A stretch of DNA of 64,000 nucleotides, from contig JAHHHD010000007.1 of the NCBI GenBank assembly GCA_019359505.1, positions 1-64,000 of the forward strand, given 5' to 3'. A model generated the notes under the pieces. It did no database searches. It was given only the letters and a program-made list of their open reading frames with translations, and had not been told where the DNA came from. Position numbers and translations under genes: made by a program. This document shows, piece after piece, positions 52,677 to 62,900 of this stretch. Each line of letters begins with the position of its first letter. Positions within the stretch are counted from its first letter, which is position 1. Origin of the DNA: Drouetiella hepatica Uher 2000/2452 (lineage in GTDB: Bacteria > Cyanobacteriota > Cyanobacteriia > Elainellales > Elainellaceae).

Positions 52677-53762
52677 ATGATGTCTACTCATGAAATGGAT
52701 AATGAAGCAGTGAGTCATGAAGCTAGGGATTTACAAATCTCTATTTGTATTTCTACATACCAACGTCCTGAAGGTTTAAGACGTTTGCTAGATGGACTCG
52801 ATCGCCTAACATTTACGCAGATTAGCCCACCTGCAATTGAAGTAATCGTCGTTGATAATGATGCATCTCGATCGGCAAATGAGTTTTGCGAAAACAGAAA
52901 ACATAGCTTTAAATGGTCATTGAAATATGATCACGAGCTGCAACAAGGTGTCTCTTATACTCGGAATCGAACTATTGCTAACACTTCAGAAGACTCAGAT
53001 TTCATCGTCATCATTGATGATGATGAGGTACCCGTTGCTGAATGGCTTGAAGAACTTTTGCTAACACAGCAGCAATACAATGCAGATGTTGTTTCAGGAC
53101 CCGTTCTTGCCCATTTTGAAGGAGATAATGTTCCTCAATGGATTGAACAAGGAAAATTCTTTGAGCCTCATCGCTATCCTACAGGGCAGCCAATAAATGT
53201 TGCTTTCACCAACAATGTGCTAATCCGAAGCAGCATTTTGAAAGGGTTAGAACAGGTATTTGACGAGCGTTTGGCTATTAAGGGAGCAGAGGATACCTAT
53301 TTATTTATGCGATTACGCAAGGACGGATATCATATTGTTTGGTCGGATGAAGCGATCGTCTATGAATGGATACCTCAATCGCGCACGAATCTAAAGTGGT
53401 TACTCCAGAGAGGCTACTGGGGCTGGAGTTCCTACAGTCTTTTCGAGAAAGAACTTTATCCTTCTCTTTATCTTCAAACCCTGCGCTTTATCAAAGGCTG
53501 TGGGCTGATTGTAGCTGGCGCTCTAGCTCTTATTCCATCTGCCTTCAAGGGAAAGTATAAATTGAGTCAAGCTTTGCTGAATCTCTACAGAGGGGCAGGC
53601 ACTTTGTCGGGATTATTGGGCTTCCAGGGAGAATGGCTAAACGCAGAAGAGACATCAGGACTTCTCTCGTATATCTTGACGTTGAGAACTCTGGTTTCTA
53701 GAGCAAAGCTATGGGCGTTGAAGCTCAGTCCACTCAATGTGAAAGCCACGCGAGGGATCTAG
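52677..53762 (+). CDS. Family-2 glycosyltransferase
   Basis: 361 residues with a GT-A fold: ISICISTYQRPEGLRRLLDGL (nucleotide-binding start), VIVVDNDAS, the metal-binding IIDDDE (DxD-like, about residues 116-121) and IKGAEDTYLFMRLRKDG. A hydrophobic stretch near residues 270-285 could contact the membrane. Transfers a sugar in exopolysaccharide or O-antigen assembly; donor and acceptor unknown. First gene of a rightward block of polysaccharide genes with short gaps. Confidence 0.85.
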   Translation: MMSTHEMDNEAVSHEARDLQISICISTYQRPEGLRRLLDGLDRLTFTQISPPAIEVIVVDNDASRSANEFCENRKHSFKWSLKYDHELQQGVSYTRNRTIANTSEDSDFIVIIDDDEVPVAEWLEELLLTQQQYNADVVSGPVLAHFEGDNVPQWIEQGKFFEPHRYPTGQPINVAFTNNVLIRSSILKGLEQVFDERLAIKGAEDTYLFMRLRKDGYHIVWSDEAIVYEWIPQSRTNLKWLLQRGYWGWSSYSLFEKELYPSLYLQTLRFIKGCGLIVAGALALIPSAFKGKYKLSQALLNLYRGAGTLSGLLGFQGEWLNAEETSGLLSYILTLRTLVSRAKLWALKLSPLNVKATRGI

Positions 53763-53862
53763 CGAAGTTAGCGAACAAACAAACTTTGGATGAGGATTGC
53801 GGGAACATTCCCTAACTCTGCGACAATCTCTGAACAGGAGAGCAGGTGTGGGAGTGTTTGGT

Positions 53863-55032
53863 ATGGACAGCTTTGAGAGCGGCATTAGGAGCAACAGCAT
53901 TAAAACCGCTCTGATTCATGAGTGGCTGGTGACATACGCCGGATCAGAGCGAGTGGTTGAGCAAATTCTCGGACTGCATCCTCATGCCGACTTGTTTAGT
54001 CTGGTAGAGTTTTTACCCAGCCATCTGCGGGAATTTATTCAGCACAAGTCGGTTAACACCTCTTTTTTGCAACATTTGCCCTTTGCCCAGCGCCATTTTC
54101 GGGCGTACCTGCCCTTGATGCCTTTGGCGATCGAGCAGCTTGATGTGTCTCCCTATGAGCTGATTCTCTCCAGCAGCCATGCGGTTGCCAAAGGCGTAAT
54201 TACTCGACCTGATCAGCTTCACCTCTGCTATGTGCATACGCCCATGCGCTATGCCTGGGATCTTCAGCAGCAGTATCTCCAGGGGGCAAGGCTCGATCGC
54301 GGCGTTAAGTCTCTTCTGGCTCAAGCTATTCTTCACTACCTGCGGCTTTGGGATTTGGCAAGCGCCAATCGGGTCGATCATTTTGCAGCAAACTCCCGGT
54401 ATGTGGCGCAGCGCATCTGGAAAACCTATCGGCGATCGGCTCAGGTCATCTATCCCCCTGTGTCGGTCGATCGCTTCTACCCCAAGACGCAGCGCGAGGA
54501 TTTCTACTTTACGCTGGCTCGGTTTGTGCCCTACAAGCGCGTAGATTTGATTGTGGAAGCCTTTAACCGACTGGGGCTGCCGCTAGTGGTGATGGGCGAT
54601 GGAGCCGACTGGTCAAGAATTGCGGCGATCGCCCAACCCAACATTCACCTGATGCGGCACCAGTCTGAGGAGGTTGTCGTCAACTATATGCAGCGCTGCA
54701 AGGCATTTGTCTATGCGGCAGCTGAGGATTTTGGCATTGCTGCCGTAGAGGCTCAGGCTGCCGGAGCACCCGTGATTGCCTACGGCAGAGGCGGCATTAC
54801 CGAAACTGTGATTTCTGAGAAAACAGGGCTGTTTTTTCCGGAACAAACCGTGGAGAGCTTGATGGCATCTGTGCGCTTGTTTGAGTCGGGGGCATATTCC
54901 TTCAGTGCTGATCTGCTGCGACAAAATGCCGAAAAATTTGCTCCAGAGCGATTCCGTGACCAGTTTTCTGGCTTTGTGGAAACGAAATGGACAAAATTTC
55001 AGCAGAGGAACGGCAGACATGGCATACAGTAG
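53863..55032 (+). CDS. Family-4 glycosyltransferase
   Basis: 389 residues from ATG 53863 (MDSFESGIRSNSIKTALIHE); TTG 53797 would add 22 unlikely residues. GT-B fold: N-terminal HEWLVTYAGSERVVEQIL, LCYVHTPMRYAWDLQQQYL, linker YPPVSVDRFYP, and the C-terminal nucleotide-sugar site FTLARFVPYKRVDLIVEAFN...EDFGIAAVEAQAAGAPVIAYGRGG. Adds a hexose, often mannose, during polysaccharide assembly. 23 bp before the initiating glycosylphosphotransferase gene, so probably one operon. Confidence 0.9.
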   Translation: MDSFESGIRSNSIKTALIHEWLVTYAGSERVVEQILGLHPHADLFSLVEFLPSHLREFIQHKSVNTSFLQHLPFAQRHFRAYLPLMPLAIEQLDVSPYELILSSSHAVAKGVITRPDQLHLCYVHTPMRYAWDLQQQYLQGARLDRGVKSLLAQAILHYLRLWDLASANRVDHFAANSRYVAQRIWKTYRRSAQVIYPPVSVDRFYPKTQREDFYFTLARFVPYKRVDLIVEAFNRLGLPLVVMGDGADWSRIAAIAQPNIHLMRHQSEEVVVNYMQRCKAFVYAAAEDFGIAAVEAQAAGAPVIAYGRGGITETVISEKTGLFFPEQTVESLMASVRLFESGAYSFSADLLRQNAEKFAPERFRDQFSGFVETKWTKFQQRNGRHGIQ

Positions 55033-55055
55033 TAGCGTGAGGAAAATGTACTGCA

Positions 55056-56498
55056 ATGCAACTTAATCGCGCGTTACAGCCTGCTATTTTGGCGATCTCC
55101 ATATCCACTCGCTCCTGGCCGACCTTTGCTCTCATGATCGGTTCAGATGTGCTGGCACTCAGCCTTGCCTGGATCGGCAGCGTTCAGATGCGAATGCTGG
55201 CTGAAGAACAGTTTCATCCCTCGGTTTACTGGCAGCTGTGCCCGATGCTGGCTCTGTTTATTTTGGCTTATGCGATCGTCGGTCTTTACCCCGGTGTTGC
55301 CAATAGCCCCGTAGACGAGCTGCGCTGGACAAGCCTCTCGACCACGCTGATCTACATGGCTTTGGTGGCAACTTTGTTTCTGCGCCGCGAGGGAGAGATC
55401 TACTCGCGGGAAGTGTTTATCATTGCCTGGGTGCTATCGATCGTCCTAGTTCTCACCTTTCGGGCGCTGGTACGGCTAATTTTTGCCCCCTGTCGCTGGT
55501 GGGGCTATCCCGTCATGGTGCTGGGAGCTGGAAAAACGGGGGCGATGGTGATCCAGACCTTAAAGCAGCGTCCGGGAATCGGGCTGAAGCCTGTACTGGT
55601 GCTGGATGATAACCCCGAAAAGCATGGCTTGCTCCAGGGTGTGCCTGTCGTAGGCGGCGTAGAGATGGCTCCAGCTTTGGCACGCACCCGCAAGATTCCC
55701 TATGCGATCGTAGCAATGCCAGGAGTGCCGCGCGATCGCCTGATTCGGCTAATTGAGGATTACGGCATCGCCTTTGCCCACCTGCTGATCATCCCCGATT
55801 TATTTGAGTTTTCTAGCCTCTGGGTTTCCGCTAAAGATATGGGCGGTGTCCTGGGGCTAGAAGTGCGCCAACGGCTGCTGATGCCAGGGCCGCGTTTTGC
55901 TAAGTTTTCCATTGATCTCGCCGCTACGCTGGTGGGTGGTTTGCTCATCCTGCCGCTGATTTTCCTGATCGCCATTCTGATTAAGCTGGACTCGCCCGGA
56001 TCAATTTTTTACCGACAGACTCGTATTGGGCTAGGCGGCAAGCACTTCAGGGCATGGAAGTTTCGCACGATGGTTCCTAACGCCTCCAAAATACTGGAAG
56101 AGTACCTGAGCAAGCATCCTGAGCTGCGAGAAAACTGGACAAAAGATCACAAGCTTCGCTACGACCCGCGCGTGACCCGCATCGGCAAGTTTTTACGGCG
56201 GACTAGCCTGGATGAACTGCCGCAGCTCTGGAATATCCTTCGAGGCGAGATGAGTTTGGTCGGCCCTAGACCGATCGTCGATGAGGAGATCGATCGCTAC
56301 GGCGACAAATTCCCACTTTACACAAAAGTCATTCCTGGATTGACCGGGTTATGGCAGGTGTCGGGGCGCAACAATATCACTTATCAAGAGCGGGTGAATT
56401 TGGATGCCTACTATGTGCGAAACTGGTCAGTCTGGCTAGATATCTACATTTTGACTCGAACGATTTGGGTAGTCGTGACTGGAGAGGGCGCCTATTAA
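55056..56498 (+). CDS. Polyprenyl glycosylphosphotransferase (exopolysaccharide initiation)
   Basis: 480 residues: about five N-terminal membrane helices, a nucleotide-binding-like domain ([20 protein letters not shown], about 155-175), a further helix ([11 protein letters not shown]) and the C-terminal sugar-phosphate transferase domain ([68 protein letters not shown]). It puts the first sugar phosphate onto undecaprenyl phosphate to begin polysaccharide synthesis. It sits inside the glycosyltransferase/ligase operon, as expected. Confidence 0.95.
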   Translation: MQLNRALQPAILAISISTRSWPTFALMIGSDVLALSLAWIGSVQMRMLAEEQFHPSVYWQLCPMLALFILAYAIVGLYPGVANSPVDELRWTSLSTTLIYMALVATLFLRREGEIYSREVFIIAWVLSIVLVLTFRALVRLIFAPCRWWGYPVMVLGAGKTGAMVIQTLKQRPGIGLKPVLVLDDNPEKHGLLQGVPVVGGVEMAPALARTRKIPYAIVAMPGVPRDRLIRLIEDYGIAFAHLLIIPDLFEFSSLWVSAKDMGGVLGLEVRQRLLMPGPRFAKFSIDLAATLVGGLLILPLIFLIAILIKLDSPGSIFYRQTRIGLGGKHFRAWKFRTMVPNASKILEEYLSKHPELRENWTKDHKLRYDPRVTRIGKFLRRTSLDELPQLWNILRGEMSLVGPRPIVDEEIDRYGDKFPLYTKVIPGLTGLWQVSGRNNITYQERVNLDAYYVRNWSVWLDIYILTRTIWVVVTGEGAY

Positions 56499-56510
56499 AA
56501 GGGATATGAG

Positions 56511-56617
56511 CTTGTAGCGCTTTGCGCTTAGTCAAGTGTGGGTTATTTTTCAGAAGCCACACTCCGCGCGGCTTCTGAAAAATAACTGTGGTTTATGCAA
56601 TTGAAAATTGCTGTAAG
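56511..56617. repeat. Hairpin element H10 with conserved flanks, reverse copy of H7 flanks
   Basis: Arms 56542-56558 and 56570-56586 (17 bp, perfect); the 11-base loop region (acactccgcgc) shows a decayed inner stem. Right flank 56586-56617 is the reverse complement of the H7 left flank (30 of 32), and the AGCGCTTTGCGCTT palindrome at about 56516-56529 matches the H7 right flank. It separates the transferase and the O-antigen ligase genes. Confidence 0.9.
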
Positions 56618-56638
56618 GGTGACATCAGCAAAGGCGAC

Positions 56639-57952
56639 ATGAGCGAACAGCCGCATCAATTGAGGGGGAAACAGCTTAGGCTGTACGATCGCTTCTTTCA
56701 AGCAGGTCTGATTGCCCTGCCCTACCTGACTTACCTCGGTCTTGTCGGCATTGGGGTAGCTCTGATCTATCTGCTGATTACCTTTAGGCGATCGCGCCTT
56801 GACTCGTTTACCCGCAATGGGCTACTGCTCATCAGCGGATTGATGGTGCTTAGCGGGCTATTTGCCTTCGATCGAGGCGAAGCTTTTTTGCAGCTCACGA
56901 ACTACCTGCCCTTCTTCCTGCTGTTTGCCTTTCTGCCCTATCTGCTGAGGGGAGCCGAGCGATTAGAAGAGCTGGCTTTTAGCATGGTAGTGACCGCCAT
57001 TCCGCTCAACTTGATGGCGCTAGGAGATTATCTGCTCAGAGCGGGCTGGATTCCGCGCCAGATTCGCCGTGTTCCCTTCGTGAAGTGGATTCGCAGCCGT
57101 CCCCATGAGGGTAGAGCGCTGGCGACTTTTGGACATCCCAACGCGCTAGCAGCATACCTGGTGATTCTGTTTGGGCTGGGGCTGGGGCTAATTGTTTGCC
57201 ATAACCTGCGGCGGCAGGCGATCGCTCGCCCAAGAAGATTCTCCTATCCTGCATGGCTCTACTGCGGCACTTTTATCAATCTGCTGGGCATCTTTTGCTC
57301 TGGCTCCCGCAACGGTCTGCTGGTGGCAGTTTCACAGCTTGTGCTTTTCGGTATTTTTACCAAAGCCAGTCGAGCGATCGTTTTGGGAGGACTGCTGGGC
57401 ATTGGCGGTCTTGGGGTAGGTGTGACTTGGCTGGGCGTGGGAGGGCGATCGCAGTGGGGCAACTGGACGGATGAATCGCGGCTGGTCATCTGGAGAATTG
57501 CGTTGGATTTGATCCGAGAGCGTCCGCTGCTAGGCTGGGGCTTGGGCAACTACAAGTTTCTCTACCCCTCCCGAATTGTGGGGCTGAATCTTCAAGAAAC
57601 CTATGTGGGGCATCCCCATAATCTGTGGCTGATGCTGGGCTGTGAGGGCGGTATTGTGCTGATGTTTGCCTTTAGTCTTTGGGTGGGCTACCTCTGCTTT
57701 CGCGGAGTCAAAGCCTTGATTTTGCAGCAGCTAAAACCAATCGATCGCGCAGTTTTGCTGGGCTACCTAGCGGCATTTTGGGGTTGCGTTGCGTTTGCCT
57801 TCTTTGATGTGCCGATCTTTGACGCCCGACTCAATGTGATGGGCTGGGTGCTGCTGGCAGGAATTTACACGTTGGTAAGCGATGCATCAGATCCGTCGAG
57901 CAATATGATGAGTAAAAATGAGAATCGGGGAGTCATTGACCAAGATGAATAA
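56639..57952 (+). CDS. O-antigen ligase/Wzy-type polymerase membrane protein
   Basis: 437 residues with about ten membrane helices. From ATG 56639; the earlier in-frame starts lie within the hairpin element. The Wzy_C/WaaL pattern is present: FGHPNALAAYLVILFGLGL (about 165), ICSGSRNGLLVAVSQLV-like region, a large loop with ERPLLGWGLGNYKFLYP and THNxxL-type HPHNLWLMLGCEGGIVLM (about 340-360). Polymerises or ligates lipid-linked glycan units outside the membrane. It overlaps the Cfa gene start by 8 bp. Confidence 0.85.
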   Translation: MSEQPHQLRGKQLRLYDRFFQAGLIALPYLTYLGLVGIGVALIYLLITFRRSRLDSFTRNGLLLISGLMVLSGLFAFDRGEAFLQLTNYLPFFLLFAFLPYLLRGAERLEELAFSMVVTAIPLNLMALGDYLLRAGWIPRQIRRVPFVKWIRSRPHEGRALATFGHPNALAAYLVILFGLGLGLIVCHNLRRQAIARPRRFSYPAWLYCGTFINLLGIFCSGSRNGLLVAVSQLVLFGIFTKASRAIVLGGLLGIGGLGVGVTWLGVGGRSQWGNWTDESRLVIWRIALDLIRERPLLGWGLGNYKFLYPSRIVGLNLQETYVGHPHNLWLMLGCEGGIVLMFAFSLWVGYLCFRGVKALILQQLKPIDRAVLLGYLAAFWGCVAFAFFDVPIFDARLNVMGWVLLAGIYTLVSDASDPSSNMMSKNENRGVIDQDE

Positions 57953-59231
57953 TGCTGCCAGTAATTTGCCTAACACCCGTGACTTGCCTAACAACTTACC
58001 CAGCGGCGAACTCTATCTCTACCAACTTCTTAGCCTGATTGAAACAGGATATTTGACGGTTGTTAATCCCCAGGGCAAAGAATTTAACTTTGGCACGATC
58101 GGCACTGTGCCTGAGCTACGGCTGATTATTCACAATCAAAACACCTACGATCGCATTCTCACCTTTGGGTCGCTGGGCTTTTGTGAAGCCTACATGGAAG
58201 GCTGGTGGGATGAAGCCAGCAATAATCTGGTGGGGCTAACTCAGCTCTTCTTTCGCAATGGTGTGTATAAAAAAGCGCGGGATAAGGCGACCTTGCCGCT
58301 GATGATAAGAGTAGTATCGCAGCGGTTGCGAACGCTGCCCACTCAGGTGCAAAACAGTCGAAAAAATGTCCAGCATCATTACGATTTAGGCAACGATTTC
58401 TACCAGCAGTTTCTCGATCGCACCCTCACCTATTCCTGCGGCTATCAGATGCGAGAAACCGATTCGCTGGAAGAGATGCAGCTTCAAAAGTATGAATTGA
58501 TTTGCCGAAAATTGGCTTTGCAGCCTGGAGAGTCTTTGATCGACATCGGCTGTGGCTGGGGCGGGATGCTGATCTATGCTGCCGAGCATTACGGCATTTC
58601 TGGAACAGGAATTACGCTGAGCAAGGAGCAAGGCAAACTTGCCCAAGAACGGATTGAGCAGAAGGGATTGGGCGATCGCCTCAAGATTGTCCTATCAGAC
58701 TATCGAGAAATTCAGGGTGAATATGACAAGTTCGTGAGTATCGGCATGTTTGAACATGTGGGCAAGGACAGTTTTGGCACCTTTATGGGCAAAGCTAAAT
58801 CGCTGCTGAAACCCAACGGCATTGGCTTACTCCACACGATCGTCACGGAAGGCGTTGAGAGAAACGGAGCCTGGGTTGACAAATATATTTTCCCAGGGGG
58901 CTGCCTGCCGCACCTATACGAGATTGCTCAGGCCATGCGGGCAGAGCGGCTGACGATCGCCCACTGCGAAAACCTGCGCCCCCACTATGCTGAAACTCTA
59001 AGACAATGGGGCATCAACTTCACCAAAAATAAGGATGAGATTAAGGCACTCTCTCCTGCGTATGACGATCGCTTTCTCCGTATGTGGGATCTCTACCTGC
59101 AAACCTCCGAAGCTTCGTTCCGGGATGGTGCTCTACAAGTCCATCAGATTTTGTTCTATAAAGACAAGCAGTGGCCGCTCACTATTCCTCTAGATTTTTC
59201 CGTGCCTCATGAAAAACCCTCGCCAATTTGA
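57945..59231 (+). CDS. Cyclopropane-fatty-acyl-phospholipid synthase family methyltransferase
   Basis: 428 residues from ATG 57945 (ATG 57918 is an alternative). The SAM-binding motif LIDIGCGWGGMLIYAAEHYG is clear, preceded by NVQHHYDLGNDFYQQFLDRTLTYSCGY and followed by GITLSKEQ, FVSIGMFEHVGKDSFGTFMGKAKSLL and YIFPGGCLPHL, the full Cfa pattern. It methylenates unsaturated acyl chains of phospholipids, or adds a methyl group to other lipids. Translationally close to the O-antigen ligase. A CCCTCG/CGAGGG stem (59217-59237) at the end may help termination. Confidence 0.9.
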   Translation: MNNAASNLPNTRDLPNNLPSGELYLYQLLSLIETGYLTVVNPQGKEFNFGTIGTVPELRLIIHNQNTYDRILTFGSLGFCEAYMEGWWDEASNNLVGLTQLFFRNGVYKKARDKATLPLMIRVVSQRLRTLPTQVQNSRKNVQHHYDLGNDFYQQFLDRTLTYSCGYQMRETDSLEEMQLQKYELICRKLALQPGESLIDIGCGWGGMLIYAAEHYGISGTGITLSKEQGKLAQERIEQKGLGDRLKIVLSDYREIQGEYDKFVSIGMFEHVGKDSFGTFMGKAKSLLKPNGIGLLHTIVTEGVERNGAWVDKYIFPGGCLPHLYEIAQAMRAERLTIAHCENLRPHYAETLRQWGINFTKNKDEIKALSPAYDDRFLRMWDLYLQTSEASFRDGALQVHQILFYKDKQWPLTIPLDFSVPHEKPSPI

Positions 59232-59442
59232 CGAGGGCACATGATTGTGTGACGTGGGTGAATTATGATAGTTCAATTGTACTATATTTCTAGCGCTTTG
59301 GCAAACGCTTTAGTAAATACTTTGGCAAACAGTCCCGGATAGGATCTGTCCCAACCTGCAAAATGAACAAAAGCAGATTGTGCGAAAGTAGGCTGTGCGC
59401 AACCCAACGTTGAACAACTTTTGGTAAAAATTAGGTAAAAAT

Positions 59443-59904
59443 ATGAACCGTTTTTCTTTTGCAGCTTTAATGGCGATTGCGTCTGTGGCGCTAGGCTTGC
59501 CTTTTATTGCTCAAGCTCAGACCGCATCCCCCGAAGCTCCCTTTTCGATCACGCCCACTAATCCACTCAATCTGCAAATCCAGAACTCGGCGGCTCAGGC
59601 AGGCAACCTGAATCGAGCAAAGAATCTGGCGCGACAAACGGCAGAGAAAGCCAACGGAGGTTTGGGACTCTACCGAGCCGAAGCGTCAATGCATGGCCCG
59701 GCGGCTGAGGCTCCCTTTTTCGACAATGGTGATGGCACTTTCACATTTACCTTTTTGGGTGGAAAACCGGGTTACACAACGCCCAGCGTTCAGTCGGTTG
59801 TAATAGTCAACACAACAGATTGGTCAACTCGCCTGGGCTACAATGGTGCCATCCGCACTCTTGTTGTGCCTCCATCTATTGTGCCTTCTCAAACACCCAG
59901 ATAG
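59443..59904 (+). CDS. Exported hypothetical protein
   Basis: 153 residues with a signal peptide (AALMAIASVALGLPFIAQAQ). The mature part has NGGLGLYRAEASMHGPAAEA and a beta-rich segment (FDNGDGTFTFTFLGGKPGYT, VQSVVIVNTTDWSTRLGYNG). No family recognised; the pattern resembles small secreted proteins of cyanobacteria. Convergent with the histidine kinase gene 13 bp after its stop. Confidence 0.75.
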   Translation: MNRFSFAALMAIASVALGLPFIAQAQTASPEAPFSITPTNPLNLQIQNSAAQAGNLNRAKNLARQTAEKANGGLGLYRAEASMHGPAAEAPFFDNGDGTFTFTFLGGKPGYTTPSVQSVVIVNTTDWSTRLGYNGAIRTLVVPPSIVPSQTPR

Positions 59905-59917
59905 AAATGGCTGTGCT

Positions 59918-62900
59918 CTAGCGCTTCTCACGTTTGATCCGTACCACATTTTCCTGTTTGGCAAGAACGTGATTAATTTCCGCGAGTAAATCAGACATTG
60001 CGACGCAAGGCGGCAAAATCTGGGAGGCGATCGCCCCCCACCGCTCATTGAACTCCTCTGCTGCTCCAGAGGCAGTTGCAGGATAAGCGTTACAGTGCCA
60101 AATCAAGGTGAAGGGCTTGATGCTAAGCTGCTGCAAGTCTTGCGAGATTCTAGCGAATAGCGGATGCGGCTCGGTGCCATGGACATAAAGCAGCATCAGA
60201 TCAACGCTCTGATGCTGCAACTGCCGCAAAATCGATCGCCAAGAGCTGCCGATGGTGCTGCGAAACCCCGCCGTGTTGATGTATTGTGTCAATGCCTGCA
60301 ATCCACTGGGGTTAGCACTGGGGTTAGCGCGATCGCTCGTACCGTCTTCTCCACCTGAATTGAGCCATTCTGCCTCCAGAATCGAGAAGTCTGCCACCAA
60401 AATGTTGGGCTTCCACTGAATGCCTGCCGCAATTTGAATCACTTGTAGCAGGGTGGAGTCTTGAGAATGATGACGCATTGAGTTTTCAGCTTCGCTCATC
60501 ACGTGACTTTCTTCGGAAGCGATCGCTGCTTCTGACTGCGCTGCTGCAAAACAGGGAAAAATCGCAAGCCCCGCCACTTGGTTAGCCGCCTGCGTGATCT
60601 CTGGGGTCATCGTCACTAAGGGCAGAGCCGCTAAAAACGCAGACTGGCTCAATTGCTTCATACAAGCCAATGGATTGGCAAGCCCCCCGTCAATCAACAT
60701 TACGTCAGGCTGCCAGACTCTAGCCAGAAGATCTGCCTGCTCTAGATCATCTACCTCCAACACCCGATATTGATAAGGGTGAAGCAGTTGAGTGATATCA
60801 GAGGTTGCCCCCCACTCTGAAGTCTGTTCTCGCAGGTGCAATACGGTCAAGCTCCTCAGTGCTTTAACTTCCTGCGGACGAATCGATCGCTCTAAGCAAT
60901 GCTCTAGAGCAGCCACCTGTACAGGTAGACTCAAAAAACCATCGGCACCGTTTTGATAGGCCAGGTTTTTTTCCAAGCGGATTGCGGTTACGACCGTTGG
61001 AATCTGCCGAGTTGCGTCATCTGCCTTCAACAAGGTCAGCAAATCCCAACCCGATAGTAGCGGCAAGATGGGGTTCAAGAAAATGGCGCAGGGCTGGAGC
61101 CTTCGCGCTTTTTCCAAGGCTTCTGTACCAGAACGGGCGATCGCCACTCGATAGCCTAAGTCGGTGAGGTGGTGAGTCAAACTCTCGATCGCATGAGAAT
61201 CCGCTTCTACGATCAAAACCAGATGATTATTGGAGGTCGTTGTGAGTGGGGCTGGGACTTCCTTAAAGCTTTGAGCGGGGGAATGTTCAGTCGATCGTTC
61301 GCGATTTCCCTCCGAGGGATGCGATCGCATCTGAGGCGGGCTAGGTGGCAAGAGCAATGTAAACTCGCTGCCTCGATTCTCTTGTGAGATAAAAGTGACA
61401 TCACCCCCATGCATTCGTGCCAGTCGTTGAGTCAGCACTAACCCCAAACCTGTGCCATCAAACCGTCGAGTCAGCGGATTTTCGAGCTGCTGGAACTTCT
61501 GAAAAATTAAGTGCTGCTTGTCTGCCGGAATGCCAATCCCGGTGTCCCAAACCGTAAAGGCAATCCAACCTTCCCAGGCTTCTACCCTCAGCCCGATATC
61601 GCCTACTGGCGTGAACTTAATTGCATTAGAGAGCAGATTGGTGAGCATTTGCCGAAGCCGCATTTCGTCAGCCACCAGATGCTCAAGCCCAGGCTGAATC
61701 TTTAAATCAAATTGAAGGGTTGTCGATTGATCGCCCTCAGCTTTGCTGCTTGCCTCCGTCTTGTAATTCTGCTGAGCCTGGTCATAAGCTCGCACGCAAA
61801 CTGCCTCAATCTCAACAGAATGGAAGCTCAGGTCAAGCTGACCCGTCTCAATCTGAGTTAGATCGAGAATATTGTTCACAATTAAGACCAAATGCCGACT
61901 GCTCTGATGAATTAGCTGCGCGTAGCGAGATTGGCGATCGTTGAGTTTGCCTAACATCTGCTCTTTGAGCAAGCTCGATAGACCTAAAACTGCCGTCAGA
62001 GGGGTCTTCAGCTCGTGGCTCACGCAGGCTAAAAATTCATCTTTGAGGCGATTAAGCTGCACCAGATCAGCATTTTTTGCGGTTAGCTCCTTTGCCACCT
62101 GATGCTGCTCAGTCATATCTTGAGCCAGCACTAGCCAAAGGGACTCGGTTTGCATGAGCGATCGCCACTCTGGATCAGGATGAAAATTCAGAGTGGCTAG
62201 CTTAAATAATGACGGCACTTCTAAAGAGGGCATCTCTGATAAGTGGAGACTTGACGCAGGAACAGTTCCCATAGAAATTTTGACGAACTGCCAAACCTGA
62301 TCCTGTCCATCTTTCATGGGGCAAGTACAAACACAGGCTCCTGGCTCAGCGCTGAGACGGCAGGCTCCGTCATAGCGCGATCCCTCCAATAGACTGCTGG
62401 CGTGATCCCAACTACCTGTGTAGAATTCGGGCAACTGGGCGCTATCGACCTGCTGCTGCGCTAAGGCAGCATCTAACGCTGAGTATCTGCTGACTGCCGT
62501 ATATTGCTCAAGTGGGGCGATCGTCTCCAACAACAGCGCCGCTTCTTGACGAATTTGTCCAGGATCTTGCAGCCCTCCCACCTGTCGCCGCCAAACCAAA
62601 TTTTGGGTGATAATGCGCCCTGTGCTGGTTTGCAGCATCAGCGGAATGGGAAGCCGCTCTAATAAGTCAACCAAGGGATCGAGCAGGGGGACAGAAGAGG
62701 AGTCTGGCTGTACGCTTGTTGCGGGCTGCACAACCGGGTTGGGCGGTATGACCCAACTTAGATCAGTGGTCAGTCGTTGCAGTAAAGCAAGGCGATCGAG
62801 TAATCCGACATATTGACCCTGATGATCCACCAGCACCCAGTTTTGCTGAGCCGCAGTGTCTAGATAGGGCTGAAGCTGCTGTAGCGTTGAGTCAATGGAA

